From Candidatus Poribacteria bacterium (GTDB lineage Bacteria; Poribacteria; WGA-4E; UBA9662): DNA of 7,250 nt. The position numbers were made by a program, and so were the translations under genes. Where the stretch lies: NCBI GenBank assembly GCA_002699335.1, contig PACG01000101.1:4906-12155 (forward strand), written 5' to 3'. The number at the start of each line of letters is the position of its first letter. Position 1 is the first letter of the stretch. This document shows positions 1 to 5,849 of this stretch, piece after piece. The notes beneath the pieces were generated by a model. It was not told the origin of the DNA. It worked only from the letters and a program-made list of their open reading frames with translations, and did not search any database.

Positions 1-328
1 CTTCCGCTGCTACTGCAATTGGTTTCTCCACAATAAGCTGCAGGTACTTCATGGTCCGACGCAACCTGCATCAGCGAATGACGAATCAGTTGACCTGTTC
101 CGCGTAATGTAGGGGCGTGACAATATGTAATAAATCAGGGCTTTCTTGATCCAACATTTGATGCAGATCTGTGTAGCGCTTTGAGATACTAAAGTCATCA
201 CCAAAATCGTTGAGCAGTTGCTCATTCATATCGCATATGGCCCCAATTTCACCACCTTTTACATGCTGATATGCATGGGCGTGTCCTTGTGCTCGTCCAC
301 CATAACCTAAGAACGCCGATTTATACAT
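1..328 (-). pseudogene. Gfo/Idh/MocA family oxidoreductase, N-terminal part, frameshifted and cut by window edge
   Basis: Members are NAD(P)-dependent dehydrogenases acting mostly on sugars and cyclitols. I place the start at the ATG complementary to 326-328, because the Rossmann fold begins right after it: MYKSAFLGYGGRAQGHAHAY, with the GxGxxG-like GYGGRAQG, then the turn GEIGAICDMNEQ and the segment SPDLLHIVTP, typical of the family before its TPxxxH region. That frame ends at a TGA (86-88). The protein continues in a second frame (QLIRHSLMQVASDH, about 55-98) and then in a third carrying KYLQLIVEKPIAVAAE (about 1-50), which contains the family's EKP motif with the catalytic lysine. Two frame changes within 100 bases indicate a pseudogene, unless they are sequencing errors. 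An upstream extension of the reading frame to 547 shows no family features and no better start. The ribosome binding site before 328 is poor. Confidence 0.8.
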
Positions 329-597
329 AGCCGTGTCCGCCCGGAATAACCTATATTCTTTATCTCTAATAAATCCAGTTATCGTTCGATACGTTACTCG
401 CTTGAATTCTTCTTGAAGTAATATCGACATTGCTAAACTCTTCAAGAAAGTTAAAACTGTTCTTCCAATTCTGTACATTATAACAGAATTATTCTTTAGC
501 CGGCACACACTAAAAGTTATAGGTGCCTGAAAGCTGTTTTCATTCACTTGAGTTATGATAGTGGTGTGTTAGTTGATATCCAATCTCGTTTAGCGTA
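329..597. other. Stretch without a supported gene between two minus-strand remnants
   Basis: The minus-strand reading frame of the oxidoreductase remains open through most of this stretch, but its translation lacks any domain pattern and is low in complexity typical of AT-rich spacer. A TATAAT hexamer is present on the minus strand at about 475-480, with no convincing -35 partner. I see nothing else that can be supported. Confidence 0.4.
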
Positions 598-817
598 CTA
601 CCTTTCCACGACTTCCATCAAATCGTCAACCTGTACGGGCTCATCGGTAACAAAATTGTATTCATTGACGGATCCGTGACTGAGAAAATAACCCACGCCA
701 ACAGGGCGAGAAAGAGCCAATGTTTCATTTCCTTGTCAGTGCGTGCAAGACGACAGTGGTATCATGGGTCAAACGGTTGACGATTTGATCTGTTCCAAGC
801 ATTTGGTATGTCGTCAT
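598..817 (-). pseudogene. Degraded short unrecognised gene, one frameshift
   Basis: Two overlapping minus-strand frames read like one protein of about 73 residues. The first starts at the ATG complementary to 815-817 (MTTYQMLGTDQIVNRLTHDT, then TVVLHALTRK) and stops at 725-727. The second picks up around 730 (GNETLALSRPVGVGYFLSHG, then SVNEYNFVTD and EPVQVDDLMEVVER) and ends with TAG at 598-600. The joined sequence has ordinary protein composition and a natural acidic C-terminus, which is the reason to believe it. The first frame stays open upstream to 922 without a stop, so the gene may have been longer. I do not recognise the family. It precedes the Gfo/Idh/MocA remnant on the same strand and may have been co-transcribed with it. 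An alternative is chance open frames. Confidence 0.4.
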
Positions 818-939
818 AAAGCACTTTTTCTTGTTAGTTATTGTTGAGATATCTGCAAATTGACGGATCGAGTGACTTCGCTCAAGAATCGTGTTTACCT
901 CACCAGTTTCCGCAACAACATGTTATATTATCTTTAAGC

Positions 940-944
940 AAGGA
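940..944 (+). promoter_or_regulatory. Ribosome binding site that sets the SDR gene start
   Basis: AAGGA lies seven bases before the ATG at 952. It selects this start over the in-frame upstream ATG at 841, which would add 37 residues with no family similarity before the N-terminal beta strand of the Rossmann fold. Confidence 0.7.
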
Positions 945-951
945 AACAACC

Positions 952-1785
952 ATGATTTTAGTCACTGGTGCAGCCGGGCAGCTGGGCCAGCGTGTCGTTC
1001 GACGATTGATAGATAAAGGATACCACGTGCTTGGAACGGACAGGATAAGTTATGAAAATTCGCCCTCACCATTTGTGCAAGCGGAACTTTGCCAAGCCGA
1101 GCGAGTAAAGGATTTAGTGACCAGCGCCGAAGCAGTTATTCATCTGGGTGCTATTCCGGGGCCTGGTGCTGATGGGTATGAGACGTTCCAAAACAACGCA
1201 TTGAGTACATTCAACATAATGTGGGCTGCGGCGAATCAAAATGTGCCTCGTATTGTCTTCTCTTCCAGTGCCTTTGGCATGGGTTGGTCAGATAATCCGA
1301 GTTCTTTTGTACCACTCTATTTGCCACTTGACGAGGAACATCCGATGATGCCATTTGAGCCTTATGGTTTATCCAAGCAGATTGGTGAGTGCATCGGCCA
1401 GATGGTGGCTAGAAGTACCGCTACCTCTATCGTCAGTCTTCGATTCACCAACGTCGTCTCACCGCAACAACAAGCGGAATTCCCCTGGGATGCGCCCACA
1501 GTGGAAATGCCGCGAACAGTGGTGATGTGGGCTTACGCTGACCCGCGAGATGTAGCTGAAGCACATGTGTTAGGGCTTGAAGCTGATATTGACGGACACC
1601 AAGCCTTTCTGCTGGCACAGCCGACGACGCGGTTTCGGGAACCGACCATCGACTTGATTGAACAAAATTTCGGTGGCAGGGTTGAGATTCGAGGATCACT
1701 TGAAGGAAACGCCAGCGTGATCAGCACCGCAAAAGCACAACAGATATTGGGCTTCGAGCCCAGGCCGGGTTGGAGTCAATCATAA
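952..1785 (+). CDS. NAD-dependent epimerase/dehydratase family protein (extended SDR)
   Basis: This is an intact 277-residue cytoplasmic oxidoreductase of the extended short-chain dehydrogenase/reductase family, whose members oxidise, epimerise or dehydrate sugars or nucleotide sugars. The protein opens directly with the fold (MILVTGAAGQLG; the TGAAGQLG glycine motif spans residues 5-12). Asp30 ends the second strand (VLGTD), which fits NAD(H) rather than NADP(H). VIHLGAIPGPG (63-73) is the usual segment after strand four, Ser104-106 are the active-site serines, and PYGLSK supplies the catalytic Tyr138 and Lys142. DPRDVAEAHVLGLE (197-210) is the conserved late helix. The length is normal for the family and no lesion is visible. 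The exact substrate cannot be read; the short form without an obvious nucleotide-sugar pocket leaves a uronate- or sugar-dehydrogenase-like role possible. It is followed by a decayed glycosyl hydrolase-like gene and divergent from the oxidoreductase remnant, so sugar metabolism is a reasonable guess. Confidence 0.9.
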   Translation: MILVTGAAGQLGQRVVRRLIDKGYHVLGTDRISYENSPSPFVQAELCQAERVKDLVTSAEAVIHLGAIPGPGADGYETFQNNALSTFNIMWAAANQNVPRIVFSSSAFGMGWSDNPSSFVPLYLPLDEEHPMMPFEPYGLSKQIGECIGQMVARSTATSIVSLRFTNVVSPQQQAEFPWDAPTVEMPRTVVMWAYADPRDVAEAHVLGLEADIDGHQAFLLAQPTTRFREPTIDLIEQNFGGRVEIRGSLEGNASVISTAKAQQILGFEPRPGWSQS

Positions 1786-1826
1786 CCCGTACGGATAAAC
1801 TTGGAGGGTGCCACTAGAGATCTGAC

Positions 1827-3317
1827 GTGCAGCACGCAGAGGCGACTAAATAGGATCGCCGGCTCATCAACCTGTACAATCCGCCTTTTTTGATTATCGG
1901 ACCGGATGTGTTGACACCTTGGGCGTACGCTGACAAGTTGCTCGGCTTTATCCGGTAAAATCCATTTCGACACGGTAATATGGAACGTCGATGGGGCTAT
2001 GGTCCGCTACCTGAGCCGCTTTATTTCGTACTATCCATTACTCAAGGCTTGATACCGGTAATGGTTTCCTGCCCGCAGTCGTTGCTGAAACTAGAAGATG
2101 TAGCCTAGAGGTGTTCTGCTCCTTCCGGGTCAATACTAACAAATTTTGATGCCGTCGATTTCAAAGGTAAAAATTGTAACTGGTTGCTGAACTTCAACGA
2201 TACGTCAAGGACCCTACCCGACTATAATCGAACGACGATTGACAGAAACCGGACGCCAGCCCGCTCATGAAATTACGCTGAATCAGGAGGAGTGTGTGTT
2301 TTCCAACTCAATACTGTGCGTGAACTGGTCTCAAATTACGACTTGGATGGTCTTAATCTTGATTTCGTTTGTATGGCATCTTTCCTCGATGTTGGCCACC
2401 AGTGGGAAAAACGTGATGAACTAGCCCAATGGGTATGTTCTGTTCGACAGATGATACTACAGGTGCGGCCGAAACGTGGCCATTCATGATTGCTGTCGGT
2501 CAGGATTTCTCCCAGTCTGAATGGTTGTCATTTCGATGGAATTGGCGTCGAAAGGTGGAGCCAGAGGACTTAGTTGCCCTTCTAAGGGTCGGTTACTGCA
2601 CTTTGGAAGTCGATATTCCGGACTTCAAGAGAATTGCCGATGATACCCATGTCCCAGTTTATTCCCGCCACGATCATCACCATTCATCTGACGGTTGGCA
2701 GGTCAAACCAGAGCCTTTGCGTGAATATCCAGTCCAAATTCCACCTGGTCGATAAGCGGGCTAATGACCGTGTCAGGCCTCAGTTCCAACTTTGAGAAAT
2801 GGTTTTACGTGCCAAGTGCTTGATCCCAGTTCGCTAATTGAGCTTTTCCTCTCAATTCTCTGGCTATTGCCCTTGCTGATTTGGTGTGTCTGTGCCGCCA
2901 AATGACCTTCGTAAGCGCCCCATCTATTGGTGTAATAGAGACTGATTCTCAACAGATCAAGCCAGATCTTCAATTCTTTTTGCAGGCAGGTAGACCTTGT
3001 AACGGGAAGTCAACATGAAACGTTTGGTTGCACACTTAGCATTATGGTGACGGTAACGCTGGTTTCCAAGGCGATAAAATCAGCTTTTTGATGTCATTAC
3101 AGCCGCAATTGGGAACGAGGTTTCTTAATGGCATGTCATACCGCGGTGAGACAGGAAAATTCAGGTTTGCCTCACTAGCCCTGAACTCAATGACACGGGC
3201 GAAGAACCGACAGGAACTCTGGCTTTCACCTCTTTTGAGCTGTCTTCCAACAGGCAAAAGATACCGTCTAAAGTGCAGGTGGACCAAACTCGCTTATCTG
3301 AGACTAGGCTGAACTAG
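1827..3317 (+). pseudogene. Glycosyl hydrolase family 10-like (GHL10) protein, heavily degraded
   Basis: No single frame is long, but successive frames give ordered pieces of one TIM-barrel protein of the GHL10/DUF187-like group, which are putative glycosidases. Pieces: 1860-1958 (RLINLYNPP, then TPWAYADKLLGFIR); 1954-2052 (KIHFDTVIWNVDGAMVRYL); 2051-2149 (FLPAVVAETRRCSLEVFCSF); 2145-2489 with an in-frame TGA at 2268-2270 (NYAE, LNTVRELVSN, then the hallmark YDLDGLNLDF and VRQMILQV); 2499-2573 (GCHFDGIGVERW); 2564-2757 (VGYCTLEVDIPDFKRIADD, THVPVY). A beta-rich C-terminal part is suggested at 2926-3018 (DLQFFLQAGRP) and 3165-3317 (FELSSNRQKIPSKVQVDQTR), ending in TAG. The total matches a protein of 450-500 residues. 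A GGAGG stretch at 1803-1807 may be its old ribosome binding site; the start codon is not identifiable. The middle (1860-2757) is solid, the tail weaker. Confidence 0.75.
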
Positions 3318-3364
3318 TTGGAATAGCTGGTTACTCACTGTCGTTTCTAGCTGTCGTTAGCCAC

Positions 3365-3410
3365 CCCTATTTCCCCGGCTAAAGGGTGCCGAGCACTCAT
3401 GGGAATAGGG
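3365..3410. repeat. Strong inverted repeat with nested inner stem, between convergent genes
   Basis: CCCTATTTCCC (3365-3375) pairs with GGGAATAGGG (3401-3410) with one bulged base. An inner stem CGGC (3376-3379) with GCCG (3388-3391) sits inside. It lies about 50 bases after the end of the GHL10-like pseudogene and about 125 bases beyond the stop of the convergent Ni-SOD gene, a place where a two-way transcription terminator would be expected. No clear T-tract follows on either strand, so it could instead be a structured or repeated palindrome. Confidence 0.5.
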
Positions 3411-3535
3411 ATATTAGAGGAAGGGCTGGTATCTTCTGGACGAAAGTATCGACAGTCCTGGTCACTGCTACTCGATAATCTGTCACTACATCATTTTAGA
3501 TCCGCAATGCTAGATTGTTCAGTTGTGCTTTACTT

Positions 3536-4027
3536 CTAATGGGTGTGTCCGGGATAATAGGGTGACAAAGCCTCAACGCTTTTCTTCAGGACCTCAGCGT
3601 GTGCGACATCAGCATTTTGCTTGGCTTTCATGGCTGCGATGATGACCGCATGGTGTTTAGTTAAACGTTCCGTGTAGTCTTCCTGACTGGGTTTGATCCG
3701 TTGTGTCATGAAGTAGTTACTGATGGTAGAGATAATGTTTTGAGCGTGTTCCTCTTTATTCATTATCCAACGCGCTGCTTGGTTTATAGATTGGGCCTCG
3801 GATTTACCGGACAGATCAGCAATTGAATCAGCCGACTTGATGACCGTATCGGCATCTTCAAGCATCGATTGGACGCGCGCATAGTCATCATAAATACCGC
3901 ATGGGATCTGGCAGTGGGCATAGACCAGTTGCTGCACCAGTTGGGCGCCCGGTCCCAGACCGATAACAGCTAGAGTAATTAAGAGCATCCATTTCCTTAA
4001 TGATGTTTGTTGAAAAGTCTTCATCAT
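3536..4027 (-). CDS. sodN: Nickel-containing superoxide dismutase with N-terminal signal peptide
   Basis: The enzyme disproportionates superoxide to oxygen and hydrogen peroxide. The 163-residue product carries the Ni-hook motif HCQIPCGIYDD at residues 38-48. His38, Cys39 and Cys43 correspond to mature His1, Cys2 and Cys6, the nickel ligands, and Tyr46 to the conserved Tyr9. Asp3 of the Streptomyces enzyme is Gln here. The rest is an alpha-helical bundle (AARWIMNKEEHAQNIIST, HHAVIIAAMKAKQNADVAHA) as in the family; the mature 126 residues are slightly longer than the Streptomyces form of about 117. Residues 1-37 form a secretion signal: RK (11-12), hydrophobic LLITLAVIGLG (15-25), and VYA just before His38, a signal peptidase I site. 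Cleavage there would free the metal-binding His1, so the enzyme likely works outside the cytoplasm. GGAGG (4037-4041) lies nine bases before the first of two tandem ATGs. No sodX-type protease is in the window. Confidence 0.93.
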   Translation of the reverse strand: MMKTFQQTSLRKWMLLITLAVIGLGPGAQLVQQLVYAHCQIPCGIYDDYARVQSMLEDADTVIKSADSIADLSGKSEAQSINQAARWIMNKEEHAQNIISTISNYFMTQRIKPSQEDYTERLTKHHAVIIAAMKAKQNADVAHAEVLKKSVEALSPYYPGHTH

Positions 4028-4074
4028 CGATTGTTTCCTCCGTGAGTTGGCTTCATTGACTGAATTGAATATAT

Positions 4075-4106
4075 TTTATAGCGAGTACGTTCGCAAGCAT
4101 ACGAAC
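4075..4106 (-). promoter_or_regulatory. Possible sodN promoter region with a small inverted repeat
   Basis: On the minus strand, TATAAA (4075-4080) could serve as a -10 box about 50 bases before the sodN start. No good -35 box lies 16-18 bases further upstream; that place is taken by the inverted repeat GTTCG (4089-4093) and CGAAC (4102-4106) with an 8-base spacer. Such an arrangement could be an operator or activator site, possibly metal-responsive, but the arms are short and it does not match a regulator box I recognise. Confidence 0.25.
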
Positions 4107-4142
4107 AGTTATAAAACACATAACAGAACGACAAAAGCTGTA

Positions 4143-4185
4143 AGGCCGTCGTTGACCATTAGCTGAATGACTATGTAGACGGCCT
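4143..4185. repeat. Perfect 8-bp inverted repeat
   Basis: AGGCCGTC (4143-4150) and GACGGCCT (4178-4185) are perfect complements around a 27-base loop. It lies upstream of sodN on the minus strand. There is no adjoining T-run; its role is unknown. Confidence 0.4.
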
Positions 4186-4291
4186 GAGCTACAAGGTTAG
4201 GTCAGAATTAATATTATAACATACCTCATGGCTGCGCAAATTCGATGGAGGGAAATCGCACCAGAAAAATAGGGGCGCCTTTGCTCTAGAG

Positions 4292-4325
4292 AAAGCAGCG
4301 TTTTCAAGACTCTTGACGCTGCTTT
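4292..4325. repeat. Perfect 10-bp inverted repeat with nested stem, terminator-like
   Basis: AAAGCAGCGT and ACGCTGCTTT are exact complements at the two ends, and CAAG/CTTG inside continue the stem after a three-T bulge around an ACT loop. Stable stems of this type often end transcripts, but only three Ts follow on either strand. It precedes the YfhO-like remnant and may belong to a lost gene or act as a weak two-way terminator. Confidence 0.45.
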
Positions 4326-4329
4326 AGGT

Positions 4330-4744
4330 GTGGTCACGGAATATCGTCTTAACAGCGGAAGAGGTGTTGAAGGTTTGGTTGGTCAATCCCAATCAGGGCC
4401 AAATAAAGGAGCGAAGCAGTACTTCAGAGCAACCACCTTTGCTCTCCACAGCCAAAGCCACTCGTCATTAATCAGAACTACCACCGGGCCTGGCAGTCAA
4501 ACCGAGGTAAGTTGTTCGACAAGGATGGTTTGCTAGCACTGCGATTACAAGCAACGGGTTCTTACGAGATCCACTTGGGTTACATCTCACATTCTATGCA
4601 GGGCTAACGATCAGCGTATTGAGTGTTGTCACCTTAGCCCTCATCTGTTGGGCTCATGTAACGAAACGCTTGCATGTCTGGCCACAGAGGGCTTCACCCC
4701 TTCTCAAGTATGGAAGTCAAACCATCTTATGGGTGGCAGATTGA
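4330..4744 (+). pseudogene. C-terminal remnant of a YfhO-like integral membrane protein
   Basis: YfhO-type proteins are large multi-pass membrane proteins linked to glycosylation of cell-surface polymers. They end in a small beta domain with a pattern like NxNYxPGWR followed by a last membrane helix. Here the frame at about 4461-4607 gives LVINQNYHRAWQSNRGKLF followed by DKDGLLALRLQATGSYEIHL. A frame change near 4575-4600 leads to TFYAGLTISVLSVVTLALIC, a membrane helix, then WAHVTKRL and a stop at 4742-4744. Upstream pieces (NIVLTAEEVL at about 4340, in another frame) fit the preceding beta strand region, with more frame changes. The bulk of the gene, normally over 2 kb, is absent, so this is a truncated and frameshifted relic. 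Family naming rests on pattern memory; the membrane-anchored C-terminus is the surer part. It ends 70 bases before the dehydrogenase gene. Confidence 0.5.
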
Positions 4745-4814
4745 ACAGTAATATCAACTGCCTGAACCCTTTAGGGCGGAGTAATTAACAGAAATATAGA
4801 GGAGAATATTTAGA

Positions 4815-5834
4815 ATGGAAATTAAACAGGTGGTAATCACCGGTCAGTCGGAAGCAGAACTGCAAACCGATTGCCTAAACATTGAAAATCTCGAACCCAA
4901 TCAAGTGTTGATCGAAACTGAATATACCTATATCAGTACGGGGACCGAATTGGCTAACTATTCGGGTAAGGAACCCAAAGTTTTTCAACCAGGACAGTGG
5001 TGTACCTATCCCTGGAAGTCTGGTTATGCCAACGTTGGCCGGGTCAGGGCTGTGGGGCAGAACGCCAATCGAGTCTCTGTCGACGATCGGGTTTTCACTT
5101 ATGGCAACCACACGTCAGCACACCGCTACGACAGCCAACGGTTGGTTGTGCCTGTCCCCGACAGCATTGATCCCGCTATCGCGGCCGCCTCCCGTATGGC
5201 AGGGGTCGCGACAACGGCACCGATTGTCAGCCAGATCCAGAACGATCCCTGGGTGGTTATTTTTGGTTTAGGCATGGTTGGCAACCTGGCAGCTCAAGCT
5301 TACAACATTTTGGGCTGTCGTGTCATCGGCGTTGATACGGTGACCGAACGGAGGGCTTTAGCCGAGCAGTGTGGGATTCCTTACACCGTTGGTGGTGAAC
5401 CGGACGATGTTCAAGCTGCCATTGAGCAAATCACTGGTGGGGAATTGGGGAATATTACCGTTGATGCTGTTGGACACAGCGCAGTGGTTATGCAGGCCCT
5501 AAGAGTGACCGCTACCTATGGACAACTAGTTATTTTAGGTACGCCACGCGTTGCGGTTCAAGGTGATCTCACTGATCTTCTCTCCGAAGTCCACCTACGT
5601 TGGATCACTATGCGAGGGGCACTGGAATGGTGTTTGCCCATGTACCCGACGACTCGTAACGCTGAATCACAATATAGCAAACAACAGATGATCTTCGGTT
5701 GGTTACGGGCCGGGAAACTGCAGATAGAACCGCTGATTTCCCACCGCTTAAAACCAGAGAAAATCAAAGAGGCCTACGATGGGTTGCTCTACCATCCAGA
5801 CATCTATACGGGTGTGTTGTTAGATTGGTCGTAA
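4815..5834 (+). CDS. Medium-chain dehydrogenase/reductase (zinc-binding alcohol dehydrogenase family, apparently zinc-free)
   Basis: This is an intact 339-residue cytoplasmic NAD(P)-dependent oxidoreductase of the MDR superfamily. The N-terminal GroES-like catalytic domain holds ISTGTELANYSG (40-51) where zinc enzymes have a C-x-GTD motif, so the zinc-binding cysteine is replaced. The Glu45 position, GYANVGRVRAVG (70-81) and DRVFTYGNHTSAH (91-103) are kept. The four-cysteine structural zinc lobe is missing. The nucleotide-binding domain has VVIFGLGMVGNLAAQ (147-161) with the GLGMVG motif at 151-156 and Asp174 at the end of the next strand, favouring NAD(H). VDAVGHSAVVMQAL (216-229) and GQLVILGTPR (236-245) are standard late strands, and ISHRLKPEKIKEAYDGL (308-324) is the family's C-terminal helix. 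The pattern resembles the BchC-like subgroup (cd08255-type); the substrate is unknown. AGAGGAG (4798-4804) lies ten bases before the ATG. It is the first gene of a tight pair with the serine hydrolase. Confidence 0.9.
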   Translation: MEIKQVVITGQSEAELQTDCLNIENLEPNQVLIETEYTYISTGTELANYSGKEPKVFQPGQWCTYPWKSGYANVGRVRAVGQNANRVSVDDRVFTYGNHTSAHRYDSQRLVVPVPDSIDPAIAAASRMAGVATTAPIVSQIQNDPWVVIFGLGMVGNLAAQAYNILGCRVIGVDTVTERRALAEQCGIPYTVGGEPDDVQAAIEQITGGELGNITVDAVGHSAVVMQALRVTATYGQLVILGTPRVAVQGDLTDLLSEVHLRWITMRGALEWCLPMYPTTRNAESQYSKQQMIFGWLRAGKLQIEPLISHRLKPEKIKEAYDGLLYHPDIYTGVLLDWS

Positions 5835-5835
5835 A

Positions 5836-5840
5836 AGGAG
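5836..5840 (+). promoter_or_regulatory. Ribosome binding site fixing the original hydrolase start
   Basis: AGGAG sits immediately after the dehydrogenase stop (5832-5834) and nine bases before ATG 5850. It shows that the hydrolase was translated from 5850, in frame with a signal peptide and the full catalytic domain, rather than from the GTG at 5904, which has no such site. Confidence 0.65.
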
Positions 5841-5849
5841 AACTGACAA

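Larger units (their letters stand above)
4042..4329. other. Gene-free stretch between sodN and the YfhO-like remnant
   Basis: The stretch separates divergent sodN from a plus-strand remnant and presumably holds the sodN promoter. It contains the inverted repeats listed separately and no reading frame with protein-like content that I can support. Degraded upstream parts of the YfhO-like gene may extend into its right end, but no recognisable motif was found there. Confidence 0.4.

Noticed and set aside
841..951. N-terminal extension of the SDR gene from the ATG at 841
   Set aside because: The extra 37 residues have no fold-like content, and the ATG at 952 has AAGGA at good spacing and begins exactly at the Rossmann strand.
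2773..2973. Minus-strand 66-codon frame
   Set aside because: No ribosome binding site or recognisable motif; it lies opposite the decayed GHL10-like gene.
3042..3287. Minus-strand 81-codon frame, and the overlapping plus-strand frame 3088-3312
   Set aside because: Neither resembles a protein family; both overlap the probable C-terminal part of the GHL10-like relic read in another frame.
4330..4536. 68-codon plus-strand reading frame as a separate small gene
   Set aside because: Its translation is not protein-like, while the overlapping frame gives the YfhO-like NQNY segment.
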